Origin: Hemibagrus wyckioides | Taxonomy: Eukaryota > Chordata > Actinopteri > Siluriformes > Bagridae | DNA length: 64,000 bases | Direction: 5' to 3' | Assembly: GCF_019097595.1 (NCBI RefSeq) | Contig: NC_080713.1 | Span: forward strand, 3,667,199-3,731,198 | Shown here: piece after piece, positions 11,781-45,850 of the stretch | Numbering within the stretch: position 1 is the first letter of the stretch | Layout of the letters: each line of letters begins with the position of its first letter | Made by a program: the position numbers and the translations under genes | Notes under the pieces: model-generated | The model's input: only the letters and a program-made list of their open reading frames with translations | The model's database searches: none | What the model was told of the DNA's origin: nothing

Positions 11781-14700
11781 CCTCCTGAACACCATGACAT
11801 ACAGAGTACCATACACAACAAGACCACAACATACACCTCCTGAACACCATGACATACAGAGTACCATACACAACAAGACCACAACATACACCTCCTGAAC
11901 ACCATGACATACAGAGTACCATACACAACAAGACCACAACATACACCTCCTGAACACCATGACATACAGAGTACCATACACAACAAGACCACAACATACA
12001 CCTCCTGAACACCATGACATACAGAGTACCATACACAACAAGACCACAACATACACCTCCTGAACACCATGACATACAGAGTACCATACACAACAAGACC
12101 ACAACATACACCTCCTGAACACCATGACATACAGAGTACCATACACAACAAGACCACGATATACACCTCCTGAACACCATGACATACAGAGTACCATACA
12201 CAACAAGACCACGATATACACCTCCTGAACACCATGACATACAGAGTACCATACACAACAAGACCACAACATACACCTCCTGAACACCATGACATACAGA
12301 GTACCATACACAACAAGACCACAACATACACCTCCTGAACACCATGACATACAGAGTACCATACACAACAAGACCACAACATACACCTCCTGAACACCAT
12401 GACATACAGAGTACCATACACAACAAGACCACAACATACACCTCCTGAACACCATGACATACAGAGTACCATACACAACAAGACCACAACATACACCTCC
12501 TGAACACCATGACATACAGAGTACCATACACAACAAGACCACAACATACACCTCCTGAACACCATGACATACAGAGTACCATACACAACAAGACCACAAC
12601 ATACACCTCCTGAACACCATGACATACAGAGTACCATACACAACAAGACCACAACATACACCTCCTGAACACCATGACATACAGAGTACCATACACAACA
12701 AGACCACAACATACACCTCCTGAACACCATGAGATACAGAGTACCATACACAACAAGACCACAATATACACCTCCTGAACACCATGACATACAGAGTACC
12801 ATACACAACAAGACCACAACATACACCTCCTGAACACCATGACATACAGAGTACCATACACAACAAGACCACAACATACACCTCCTGAACACCATGACAT
12901 ACAGAGTACCATACACAACAAGACCACAACATACACCTCCTGAACACCATGACATACAGAGTACCATACACAACAAGACCACAACATACACCTCCTGAAC
13001 ACCATGAGATACAGAGTACCATACACAACAAGACCACAACATACACCTCCTGAACACCATGACATACAGAGTACCATACACAACAAGACCACAACATACA
13101 CCTCCTGAACACCATGACATACAGAGTACCATACACAACAAGACCACAACATACACCTCCTGAACACCATGACATACAGAGTACCATACACAAGGAGACC
13201 ACAATATACACCTCCTGAACACCATGACATACAGAGTACCATACACAACAAGACCACAACATACACCTCCTGAACACCATGACATACAGAGTACCATACA
13301 CAACAAGACCACAACATACACCTCCTGAACACCATGACATACAGAGTACCATACACAACAAGACCACGATATACACCTCCTGAACACCATGACATACAGA
13401 GTACCATACACAACAAGACCACAACATACACCTCCTGAACACCATGACATACAGAGTACCATACACAACAAGACCACAACATACACCTCCTGAACACCAT
13501 GAGATACAGAGTACCATACACAACAAGACCACAACATACACCTCCTGAACACCATGACATACAGAGTACCATACACAAGGAGACCACAATATACACCTCC
13601 TGAACACCATGACATACAGAGTACCATACACAACAAGACCACAACATACACCTCCTGAACACCATGACATACAGAGTACCATACACAACAAGACCACAAC
13701 ATACACCTCCTGAACACCATGACATACAGAGTACCATACACAACAAGACCACAACATACACCTCCTGAACACCATGACATACAGAGTACCATACACAACA
13801 AGACCACAACATACACCTCCTGAACACCATGAGATACAGAGTACCATACACAACAAGACCACAACATACACCTCCTGAACACCATGACATACAGAGTACC
13901 ATACACAACAAGACCACAACATACACCTCCTGAACACCATGACATACAGAGTACCATACACAACAAGACCACAACATACACCTCCTGAACACCATGACAT
14001 ACAGAGTACCATACACAAGGAGACCACAATATACACCTCCTGAACACCATGACATACAGAGTACCATACACAACAAGACCACAACATACACCTCCTGAAC
14101 ACCATGACATACAGAGTACCATACACAAGGAGACCACAATATACACCTCCTGAACACCATGACATACAGAGTACCATACACAACAAGACCACGATATACA
14201 CCTCCTGAACACCATGACATACAGAGTACCATACACAACAAGACCACAACATACACCTCCTGAACACCATGACATACAGAGTACCATACACAACAAGACC
14301 ACAATATACACCTCCTGAACACCATGAGATACAGAGTACCATACACAACAAGACCACAACATACACCTCCTGAAGACCATGACATACAGAGTACCATACA
14401 CAACAAGACCACAACATACACCTCCTGAACACCATGACATACAGAGTACCATACACAAGGAGACCACAATATACACCTCCTGAACACCATGACATACAGA
14501 GTACCATACACAACAAGACCACAACATACACCTCCTGAACACCGTGACATACAGAGTACCATACACAACAAGACCACAACATACACCTCCTGAACACCAT
14601 GACATACAGAGTACCATACACAACAAGACCACGATATACACCTCCTGAACACCATGACATACAGAGTACCATACACAACAAGACCACAACATACACCTCC

Positions 14701-14996
14701 TGAACACCATGACATACAGAGTACCATACACAACAAGACCACAACATACACCTCCTGAACACCATGACATACAGAGTACCATACACAACAAGACCACGAC
14801 ATACACCTCCTGAACACCATGACATACAGAGTACCATACACAACAAGACCACAACATACACCTCCTGAACACCATGACATACAGAGTACCATACACAACA
14901 AGACCACGACATACACCTCCTGAACACCATGACATACAGAGTACCATACACAAGGAGACCACGATATACACCTCCTGAACGCCGTGAGATACAGAC
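11781..14996. repeat. 55-bp minisatellite, 58 full units plus a partial
   Basis: The unit begins 'cctcctgaacaccatgacat' and is exactly 55 bp. Unit starts run from 11781 to 14971 with no length change at all: 3190 bp divided by 55 is 58. Substitution variants are few: gacat/gagat, acaacat/acgatat/acaatat/acgacat, and caacaag/caaggag. Units 18, 23, 32, 38 and 47 carry gagat. Units 26, 33, 41, 43, 49 and 58 carry caaggag. The last unit is degenerate and stops in 'gagatacagaca'. The array sits in the DBNDD1 intron. It has no spacers and is not a CRISPR array. The ~1100-codon open frames on the - strand are produced by the repeat and are not genes. Confidence 0.97.
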
Positions 14997-15701
14997 ACAC
15001 AGCTAGGATGATCTCCTACATGATAGAAAAATACTATTATTTCATCCAAAAGTGGTTCTGTCGGGTCCAGTTCAATCATCTCTTTCCTTAATGGACATCA
15101 GCACTGGATCTGAATTGACCCTCACTCTCCAGAACCACACCCTACTCATGATATAAAGAACAGATAATACCCAGTGTCCCACAATGCAATGCAGTAAGGT
15201 AGCAGGTACAGACATAATGTAGGAATTAATTAATTAATGTATGATGGAAAGTGTGTTGAGAAAAACAGGATTAGATTGGTCGGGTTCATCTTGGTTTTTT
15301 AAAAATAAAGGAAATTTTCCAGCCTTGAAATTGAGAATTTATTGATGTAGAGCGCCATCTTGTGGTCTTCTTATATATTTAAACTGTCCCAATAGAGCAA
15401 AAAGAAAAAAAAAGACAGTGCAAAAAACCTGTCAAAAAGATCAAGTCACGTGACTTTTTACGGCTCATTATATTTATGATTGTTATTATAATTATGAAAG
15501 TGTGTATTAATAGTGAAACGATACGGATTATATGTATAAGAGCTGTAAAGAGGAACTTTTGTTTGCCTTTTGATTTGTTTTTGATTCTTATAAATCTCTC
15601 TAGCCCTTTAATTTATTAATTTATTAATTTATTAATTTAGAGTGTACTATGCAGCTATTTGTATCTGTATTCCGATTTACACAATATGTTTGCTAAGTAT
15701 A
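14997..15701. other. Unique intron sequence
   Basis: About 700 bp of AT-rich DBNDD1 intron. I see no exon, RNA gene or clear repeat apart from a short (atttatta)n run near 15610-15640. Confidence 0.5.
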
Positions 15702-15909
15702 TACACAGATCAGGCATAACATTATGACCACCTGCCTAATATTGTGTTGGTCCCCTTTTTGCTCCCAAAACAGCCTTGACCCCTCTGGGCATGGACTCCA
15801 CTAGATCCCTGAAGGTGTGCTGTGGTATCTGGCACCAAGACATAGCAGCAGATCCGTTTAAATCTTGTAATTTACAGGACTTAAAGGATTCTTTTGATAG
15901 ATACTGATC
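15702..15909 (-). mobile_element. Tc1-like family A, truncated by GA array
   Basis: One end is intact: TA then 'cacagatcaggcataacatt'. It continues through 'ggcatggactccactagatc' and 'cttacaggacttaaaggat'-type sequence (here 'atttacaggacttaaagga'), like the copy at 47799. After 'gatagatactgatca' the element stops and a GA array begins. The other half and its terminal repeat are missing. Confidence 0.85.
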
Positions 15910-15910
15910 A

Positions 15911-16570
15911 CAGAGACAGAGAAAGTGAGATAGTGAGATAGTAAGAGCGTGAGGCAGTGAGAGAGTGAGATAGTAGGAGAGCAAGACAGAGAAAGTGAGA
16001 TAGTGAGAGCGTGAGAGACAGTGCGAGTGAGATAGTAAGAGAGCAAGACAGGGAGAGTGAGATAGTAAGAGAGCAAGACAGAAAAAGTGGGACAGTGAGA
16101 GTGAGAGACAGAGAAAGTGAGATAGTGAGATAGTAAGAGCGTGAGACAGTGAGAGAGTGAGATAGTAGGAGAGCAAGACAGAGAAAGTGAGATAGTGAGA
16201 GCGTGAGAGACAGTGCGAATGAGATAGTAAGAGAGCAAGACAGAGAGAGTGAGATAGTAAGAGAGCAAGACAGAAAAAGTGGGACAGTGAGAGTGTGAGA
16301 CAGTGAGAGTGAGATAGTAAGAGAGTGAGACAAAGAGACAGTGAGAGTGAGATAGTAAGAGAGCGAGACAGAAAGAGAATGGGGCAGTGAGACAGTGAGA
16401 GATTGAGGTAGTGAGACAGTGAGAGGGCAAGACAGTGAGAGATTTGGGCAGTGAGACAGTAAGGCATTGAGACACTAAAAGATTGAGGCAGTGAGACAGT
16501 GAGAGAGCGATACAGTGAGAGTGAGAGATTGAGACAGTGTGAGAGTGAGACAGTGTGAGAGACACACTGT
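15911..16570. repeat. GA-rich degenerate array, second block
   Basis: About 660 bp of purine-rich shuffled units (gagatagtaagagagcaagacag and variants). It contains an internal duplication: the block from about 15915 recurs from about 16113 with the same run of motifs. The composition is like 10826-11662, on the other side of the 55-bp minisatellite. Confidence 0.9.
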
Positions 16571-16695
16571 CAGAGGAAATCAGATGAAGCAGAGGAAAAG
16601 ACTTTAATAAGCAAGCTGTGGAGGACAAAAATCTTTCCCAAAATCCTGAACATGGGGTTGTGTTAGAGCGGGAAAGCATGAAAAGATGGAGTCTG

Positions 16696-16699
<4 letters not shown>

Positions 16700-16728
<29 letters not shown>
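16700..16728. repeat. (GT)n next to DBNDD1 acceptor
   Basis: About 14 GT units end 6 bp before the 3' splice site at 16734, where a pyrimidine tract would normally lie. GU-rich tracts at this place can bind splicing factors such as CELF proteins. Confidence 0.9.
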
Positions 16729-16734
16729 TGTCAG

Positions 16735-16877
16735 GTTGTCACCATCACCCAGGCAGAGGAAGTTACCTGCGCTCTCCGTCTTGGACACGCTGCACTAAAC
16801 CCGAGCAGTCGAACGACCGGAAGCACCACAGCGACTCAGACAGCACCGAGTCCTATCACAAACCCAAAAAACCTTGA
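16735..16877 (+). CDS. DBNDD1: DBNDD1 terminal coding exon
   Basis: It follows a 'ttgtcag' acceptor. The first two bases complete the glycine codon left open at 1816. It then reads CHHHPGRGSYLRSPSWTR..., ending KPKKP and TGA at 16875-16877 (47 full codons before stop). The SYLRSPSWTR block is the conserved C-terminal motif of DBNDD1 (GYLRSPSWTR in mammals), which confirms the match across a 15 kb intron. The protein end is shorter than the human one and has a serine/histidine-rich tail. Convergent AFG3L1 ends 3 kb downstream, as in the human gene order. Confidence 0.92.
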
Positions 16878-17896
16878 GAGAAAACCAAACCCAGCCGGGT
16901 CACGTCAACACACACACACACACACACACACACCTGTGGTGCTAAAGATGCTAGAATGTGATGTCATGCTCTCATCCTGCAGCAAGCATGGCAGCAATAC
17001 AGAGCAACACAAACAGCCCTGGATGTGTCCGAGGTTTCTGAGGGGCTTCAACTGGTGGTCTGGGGTCAGGGACAAAGGTTTTATCCGGAGCTAAGCGTTG
17101 AGTAAAAACACACAGGGAGAAGATCTGGGACAGGAGAGATATAGTGAGACGTCATAACATCTTATAACAACAGTTGCTTTGGAAAAAATTAACAGGAGTG
17201 TAAATAATAATGCTTTTCAAGCAAGACAGAAAGGAAGATAGTGGAATGGATTGTATATTACGGACAGTAGGGCACACGCACACACACACGCACACACACA
17301 CACACACGCACACACACACACACATGCGGTCTCAGATGCCAAGAAACGTTTTTTAAAACACAGTGTACTATAAACATTTATTAACCCTTGAACATTAAAT
17401 AAATAATCAATTCAAGTTTGAAATGAAATATTACACTGAATGTGTCTTAGGTTCGTTAGTTTAGACATTAAAGCGGCGCTTAGTGATTTCTGCAAATGTA
17501 TGTAACATATAAAACTGAATGTCTTTGTCCTTGGAGAGTTTCTCCTTTAAAACAGCTGAGGAAATTTAAGCAGAATTTCCTAGAAATGTTAAAGATTATT
17601 GCTCATTAAAAATCACTTATGCCAGCTTTAAAGCTCACTTTATTGTCATTTAAAGACGTTACCGATGACATCCAGGACATGAATGTAGAGTATGTGTAGT
17701 CTATTTAGCTTATGGACGCTTTAAGCTTTAAAGAAAAGATCTGATCATTTTTGTTTTGTCATGTCTTAATGCACTGGGTTCCTCATTATCACATCGCTGA
17801 CCTTCCAGGTGTTTCTGAAAGGAGTAAAGCAGATGTTTTTTACACTTGACATCAGTGTCCGGCTGTCTTGAAACTCAATAACCAGACAAATACAAA
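16878..17896 (+). other. DBNDD1 3' UTR and intergenic sequence
   Basis: Probable 3' untranslated region after the DBNDD1 stop. It contains (CA)n at 16908-16933 and 17272-17324. An 'attaaataaataa' stretch near 17396 could serve as a polyadenylation signal. Nothing else is recognised. Confidence 0.4.
17272..17324. repeat. (CA)n with CG interruptions
   Basis: About 26 dinucleotide units, interrupted by cacgca. Confidence 0.9.
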
Positions 17897-18153
17897 TCAA
17901 AAGTGGTCCAAAAGTGGTGAACCGGCGACAGGGTCATGGGAGGTCAAGGCTCACTGATACACGTGGGGAGCGATGGCTGGTCCGTGTGATCCGATCCAAC
18001 AGACGAGCTACTGTTGCTCAAATTGCTGAAGATCTTAATACTGGTTTTGATAGAAAGGTGTCAGAATACACAGTGCAGGACGGGTCAGGGCTGTTTCGGC
18101 AGCACCAACACAATATTAGGGAGGTGGTCATAATGTTATGCCTGGCCAGTGTA
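17897..18153 (+). mobile_element. Tc1-like family A, 5'-truncated
   Basis: It keeps the later half of the family A coding remnant ([42 protein letters not shown]). The right terminal repeat is 'cataatgttatgcctggcca' followed by gtgta. The left terminal repeat is absent. Confidence 0.85.
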
Positions 18154-19364
18154 TAACATACTGCACCAGAATATTGCACCAGAGTGAATGAAGAATAACG
18201 TTATTGCACATTCGCTATTTGAAGGGAATAATTACTGGTCAGCTTATAAATTCTCACACGCTTTAATTAAATAAATAAATAAGAGGGATGATAAACATTG
18301 CATTTAGTTTTATTTCATCCTGCCCTGAATAAGCAGTTTCACATAACAGATGTTTACATACTGTACAGTTCATAGGACACAATAATAACCGAATCTACAC
18401 AAATGAACCAGTTTAGATGTTCAAGTCTTAATCCTGTTTCTTGATACCTGGATCATCAACCAGCATTTTTATATCTTCTTGTTCATGATTTCTGTTCAGA
18501 AAATTCTCCAGCACGTTAGTTGTTTTTCTAGCATCTTCTGCGTATTTGATCCCTTTCCAACAGCGACTCCATCCTGAGATCCATCTTTTCACATGAGATG
18601 CTCAAGAAAGAGAGAGTCAGGGCAGGGGGAGGGGTTGGGTTTGGGGTGAAAACATTGGTGTAAATTGTTATTAATTTGCCTTCCCTGGAAAACAGTTTCT
18701 TACGTAGCTTCTGAAGGGCAGGATGAAATGAAACCTATAAGATCTTAAGAGAAAAAATTGTAAAAAAAAATTGTACGATTCCTCCCATTAACAACAAGAT
18801 TCTTTACATTATCCTTCCTCGAGTGATCACGTTGTGCAGGACTCTCACTCACGCTGAAGGTAATCGTTCAGAGCGTCAATTTTTCACAAACAAATCCAGT
18901 GTTTCATTGACGCAGAAGCACCAAAACCTTTTCAGAAGCCACGGAAACGTCCACCAGCTTCATTCAAAAGCTGCTGGGTCACATGGTCTGATTTTTGTAA
19001 ACTATCAGAAGCGTATAAATACGAAAGCGCGGACGTGAAGCCTGCGATAGAGCACTGGAAAACGTAAATGGTCGCAACCAAAAAGTAACAGTCCTCAAAC
19101 TCTGTCCTTTCTTCCTCAGAGGAATAACAAGGCCGAGGACGAAGCTGAGGAGCTAAAAATCGTCGGCTAAACTTTACAGGACGAGGTTTTCGTCACATGC
19201 TACATTAGAAACTGTTTGAATAGTAATAATAAATACTAATCATGAACACGTTTCCCTTTATCTGTATTAATTAACATAGGTTAATCACCATTTAACCAGA
19301 TAACTAGCTCTGTTATTTCATGACTTTCATAGCTAGCTTAGCTTACCCAGTAAGAGGGTTTCCG
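18154..19364. other. Intergenic between DBNDD1 and AFG3L1 ends
   Basis: Mostly AT-rich unique sequence between two convergent genes. I see no exon or RNA gene. Short open frames at 18823-19038 and nearby have no recognisable motif. Confidence 0.45.
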
Positions 19365-19379
19365 TTTCAACTGGGAGAT

Positions 19380-19385
19380 TTTATT
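19380..19385 (-). terminator. AFG3L1: Candidate AFG3L1 polyadenylation signal (AATAAA)
   Basis: AATAAA on the - strand, 450 bp after the AFG3L1 stop codon. It is a plausible 3' UTR end; other signals are not excluded. Confidence 0.4.
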
Positions 19386-19831
19386 CACCCAGTAGACTAG
19401 CCAATGATTTTATATTTAGTCCGCTAATTATATCACATACAAATGCTTGTAAAATCATATCTAAAGGTAAGGAGCAGGGTGCAAAAACTTCGTCACATGA
19501 AAAAGGTGGACATTTACAGGAAGTAAAGATGGAGGAGGTCTCAGGTGTGTTTTTTAACCCACAGACTTCAACTGTTTCATGTGCAGTCATGCTACTCATG
19601 TGAGATCTTCCTTGTTTTGAGATCTGGACATCAAGTTTCTGATCCCAGGGAGGGTTAATGCCTTGACGTTTCAGGTAGGACTTTCTTCTAAGGTCTGTGT
19701 CTTGTTCAGGGAAACACTTGTCCCTCACACAGGAAATAAAAGCAAATATCTTAAAACTGCCTTTAAAATGAAGTCACAGATTTGGCTGGCGATCATTTTG
19801 TCCTTTCCAGCTCCACAGAGCTCTGTCCCTG

Positions 19832-32730
<12,899 letters not shown>

Positions 32731-33059
32731 TTTACAGCAGCAGCAAAAAACAAAGTTTCCTCAAAAACTACGAGGAAACTGAAAAGGAGATAAAAGCAGC
32801 TGACTCGAGTCAACACCATGAGAGGGGGCGCCCCAGTGCTTGCCTGATGGAAAATACACAAACGTACACAAAGACACCGCCCAGCATTACAGCTACAACA
32901 GAAGGGCTGTTCGGGATTATTAACACTGCTTTACCGAAAGTTAAATACAATAAACACGTTTATATTTAGTATCCCTTGCAGCTATATTTCTTCGCAGGCA
33001 GATAAATAGATACCTGGGGATCATTTAGAAATGAACTGTGATTGGCTCACGGAGAGGTT

Positions 33060-33100
33060 TTGCCTGACCAATACGCGGCCATTTTAGCCGCCGTGGTGAT
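33060..33100 (-). promoter_or_regulatory. AFG3L1: Candidate AFG3L1 promoter elements
   Basis: On the - strand, 'ggcggctaaaatggccgcgt' is a YY1-like ATGGC motif, and 'tattggtc' is an inverted CCAAT box. They lie about 340 bp upstream of the AFG3L1 start codon in a locally GC-richer stretch. The position suits a TATA-less housekeeping promoter. This is inference from motifs only. Confidence 0.3.
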
Positions 33101-33249
33101 CACGTTTTCGTCATGCCTCCGGCAACAGAAAGCAGATTTCATTAAAGTGTATTAACTCTTTAGTGTGTGAACAGTATTTCTGTAGAAAATGAAAACAAAT
33201 GATCGTACTTGAAAAATGAACATGCTTGTCATTTCCTCTCAAAGAATTA

Positions 33250-33782
<533 letters not shown>

Positions 33783-34540
33783 AACGCGGTTCTTCCCCGC
33801 AAACAATGGGAAACAAAATGGAAGCACAAAACTGTCTAGAACATTGAAGAATTTTGGGTTTCTAAATGGACAAAACGATGGACAAGAAAAGGTTCAAACT
33901 CAAGTGTTTCTAGAAGTTGAAGATAATTTTTTTTTTGACTATTTTCAGAGTCAGTGCTTCTAATTTGTCCCCATTCTCCTGAACAGAGGTGCCAATACTT
34001 TTGCATCCTATTGTACTTGCTGCTTTTGTTAAACCATGCATGTCTCTTTGAGCAGAAAGTGATCCCCGAGGCAGACAGACATATGTACAGTCCTTTATTT
34101 CACTCGTGTTCTTCATAAGCATCACGTTTACATTGCACAGATGACAAGAACTTCACAACACTCGACACCACGACGTCTGTTATACCACAGCATGAAAACA
34201 AAAGTGGCATGCTGAAAGATAACACAGCATATTCCATATTATTTTAAAACAAATAATAAAGAGTTAAAATAAACCGTTACATTCTGAGGCATCGCCTGCC
34301 TCAAAACGAGAGCATACTGACTCTGAGAGCCTCAGAGACGTACACGGCGTGGTGTACAGAGACCTCGTTTCCTCCTTCGCTTTAATTGGCATACAATTTA
34401 CCTGTCTGTATTTTGATAAATGTTTGGCAAAGAAAAAATCCGTTTCATCACACACTGCCAGGTCCCTGGAACTACAATGCAGAGATAAATACAGAAATAT
34501 ATTATACTGTACTATAATAAACAGCTTTAATATATATGTA
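33783..34540. other. DEF8-AFG3L1 intergenic or DEF8 3' UTR
   Basis: AT-rich sequence. A - strand AATAAA at 34094-34099 could end a long DEF8 transcript. 'aggtgccaatacttttgcat' near 33990 is a MITE end. No exon is recognised. Confidence 0.4.
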
Positions 34541-35363
34541 TAAGGGTGCTTTCACACTTTTTGGCCACTTTTACAAAGCCCTTTGTTGTCCTTCTGACCG
34601 ATCAGGTGGCAAAATATGGAAAAGGAAAGGAAAACGAACATGGAAGAACATATTCGCTCGACAATTTAGACTTGTTTGCGGAAAAATATAAGAGGTTTTG
34701 TGGAAATACTTCATCAGCAGTTGGCAAGAAGGGCATCTTAAACATTTCAGGAAAGAAAAGTGGTTTTAAATCGATTGATCAGGTGGTAATGGTGTCTATT
34801 TGTCAGGATGTTTCACCAGTAAGAGACTTTAACTGTGAGCAGGACTCGCTCTCCCCCCTCTCTCTGTCTGTCGGTCTCTCTCTCACTCTCTGTCTGCCTC
34901 CCCCCCGTCTGTATGTCTCTCTCACATGTCTTTCTGTCTGACTCTCTCTCTGTCTGACTCTCCCTGTCTCTCCCTCTCTATGTCTCTCTCTGTCTCTCTG
35001 CCCTCTGTCTGTCTTTCTCTCTCTCTCTCTGCCCTCTGTCTGTCTTTCTCTCTCTGTCTGTCTGACTCTCTCTGTCTGCCCGTCTTTCTCTCTCTCCCTC
35101 TCTCTCTCTGTCTTTCTCTCTCCTTCTCTATGTCTCTCTGCCCTCTGTCTGTCTTTCTCCCTCTCTCTGTCTCTCCCTCTCTCTGTCTGTCTGACTCTCT
35201 CTGCCTGCCTGTCTTTCTCTCTCTCCCTCTCTCTCCCCATCTCTCTGTTTCCACCAGTATGTTCCACCAGTAAGAGACTTTAACTCTGATGTCACACAAA
35301 CAGCTCAAGTCTCCAAGCTGTCTCTAAACTGCCTTCGAATATAAAAAGTGTGAAAGCACCTTA
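34541..35363. mobile_element. TIR-bounded element carrying a CT array
   Basis: The left end 'taagggtgctttcacacttt' is the inverse of the right end 'aaaagtgtgaaagcacctta', 823 bp apart. The interior has a non-repetitive left part (34561-34850), then a CTCTGT array (34851-35248), then a short right part. A ~28-bp direct repeat around 'accagtaagagactttaact' flanks the array at 34812 and 35262. The ends resemble fish DNA-transposon MITEs whose ends read 'gtgctttcacac'. No transposase is recognised. Confidence 0.7.
34851..35248. repeat. CT/CTGT-rich degenerate array
   Basis: About 400 bp of pyrimidine-rich ctctctgtctgt units inside the element at 34541-35363. Open frames on both strands here are composition effects. 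Confidence 0.9.
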
Positions 35364-35680
35364 AACAGTCTCATTAATAAGATGATGGGAGAGTTTTTAT
35401 ACCAGTGTTGAACCTGTTAAAATCTTTATAACACTCGTAGTGTTCCGTTTTCTACCGCACGTCAATCAGTGTCTCTCCTTCCTTCACCGGTGCTGTAGTG
35501 TTACAGAGATGCGAGCGGGACACGAAAAGCACGGGAGAATAAGAAACAGCCGATAGAGAGAAGCACACTGAACACCAGGAATGTGTCAGTAACGTAAGCA
35601 TGCTCACAATGCCAGGCTTAGCACTGACTGTAGTGCCGTCACAGTGAAAGTCTGTTAGCGCCCGCTAACTTCCTGCGTCT

Positions 35681-45834
<10,154 letters not shown>

Positions 45835-45850
45835 ATCGCTGGTTACACCT

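Larger units (their letters stand above)
1817..16734 (+). other. DBNDD1: DBNDD1 terminal intron, repeat-filled
   Basis: This is a 14.9 kb phase-1 intron between the two recognised DBNDD1 exons. It holds no other exon that I can recognise. Its content is listed separately: GT and AT microsatellites, an AAAT array, a local duplication, several SINE-like repeats, two GA-rich arrays and the 55-bp minisatellite. Roughly 4.7 kb of the intron is tandem repeat between 10826 and 16570. Confidence 0.85.

Noticed and set aside
11781..14996. CRISPR-like regular array
   Set aside because: The repeats are contiguous with no unique spacers, and the context is a vertebrate intron.
11710..15079. Very long open frames (1060-1100 codons) on the - strand
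   Set aside because: Produced by the stop-free 55-bp tandem unit in three phases; no start context, splice sites or family similarity.
34803..35308. Arg/Glu-rich or Ser/Leu-rich frames around the CT array
   Set aside because: Both strands and several phases are open because of CTCTGT repeats; no conserved motif.
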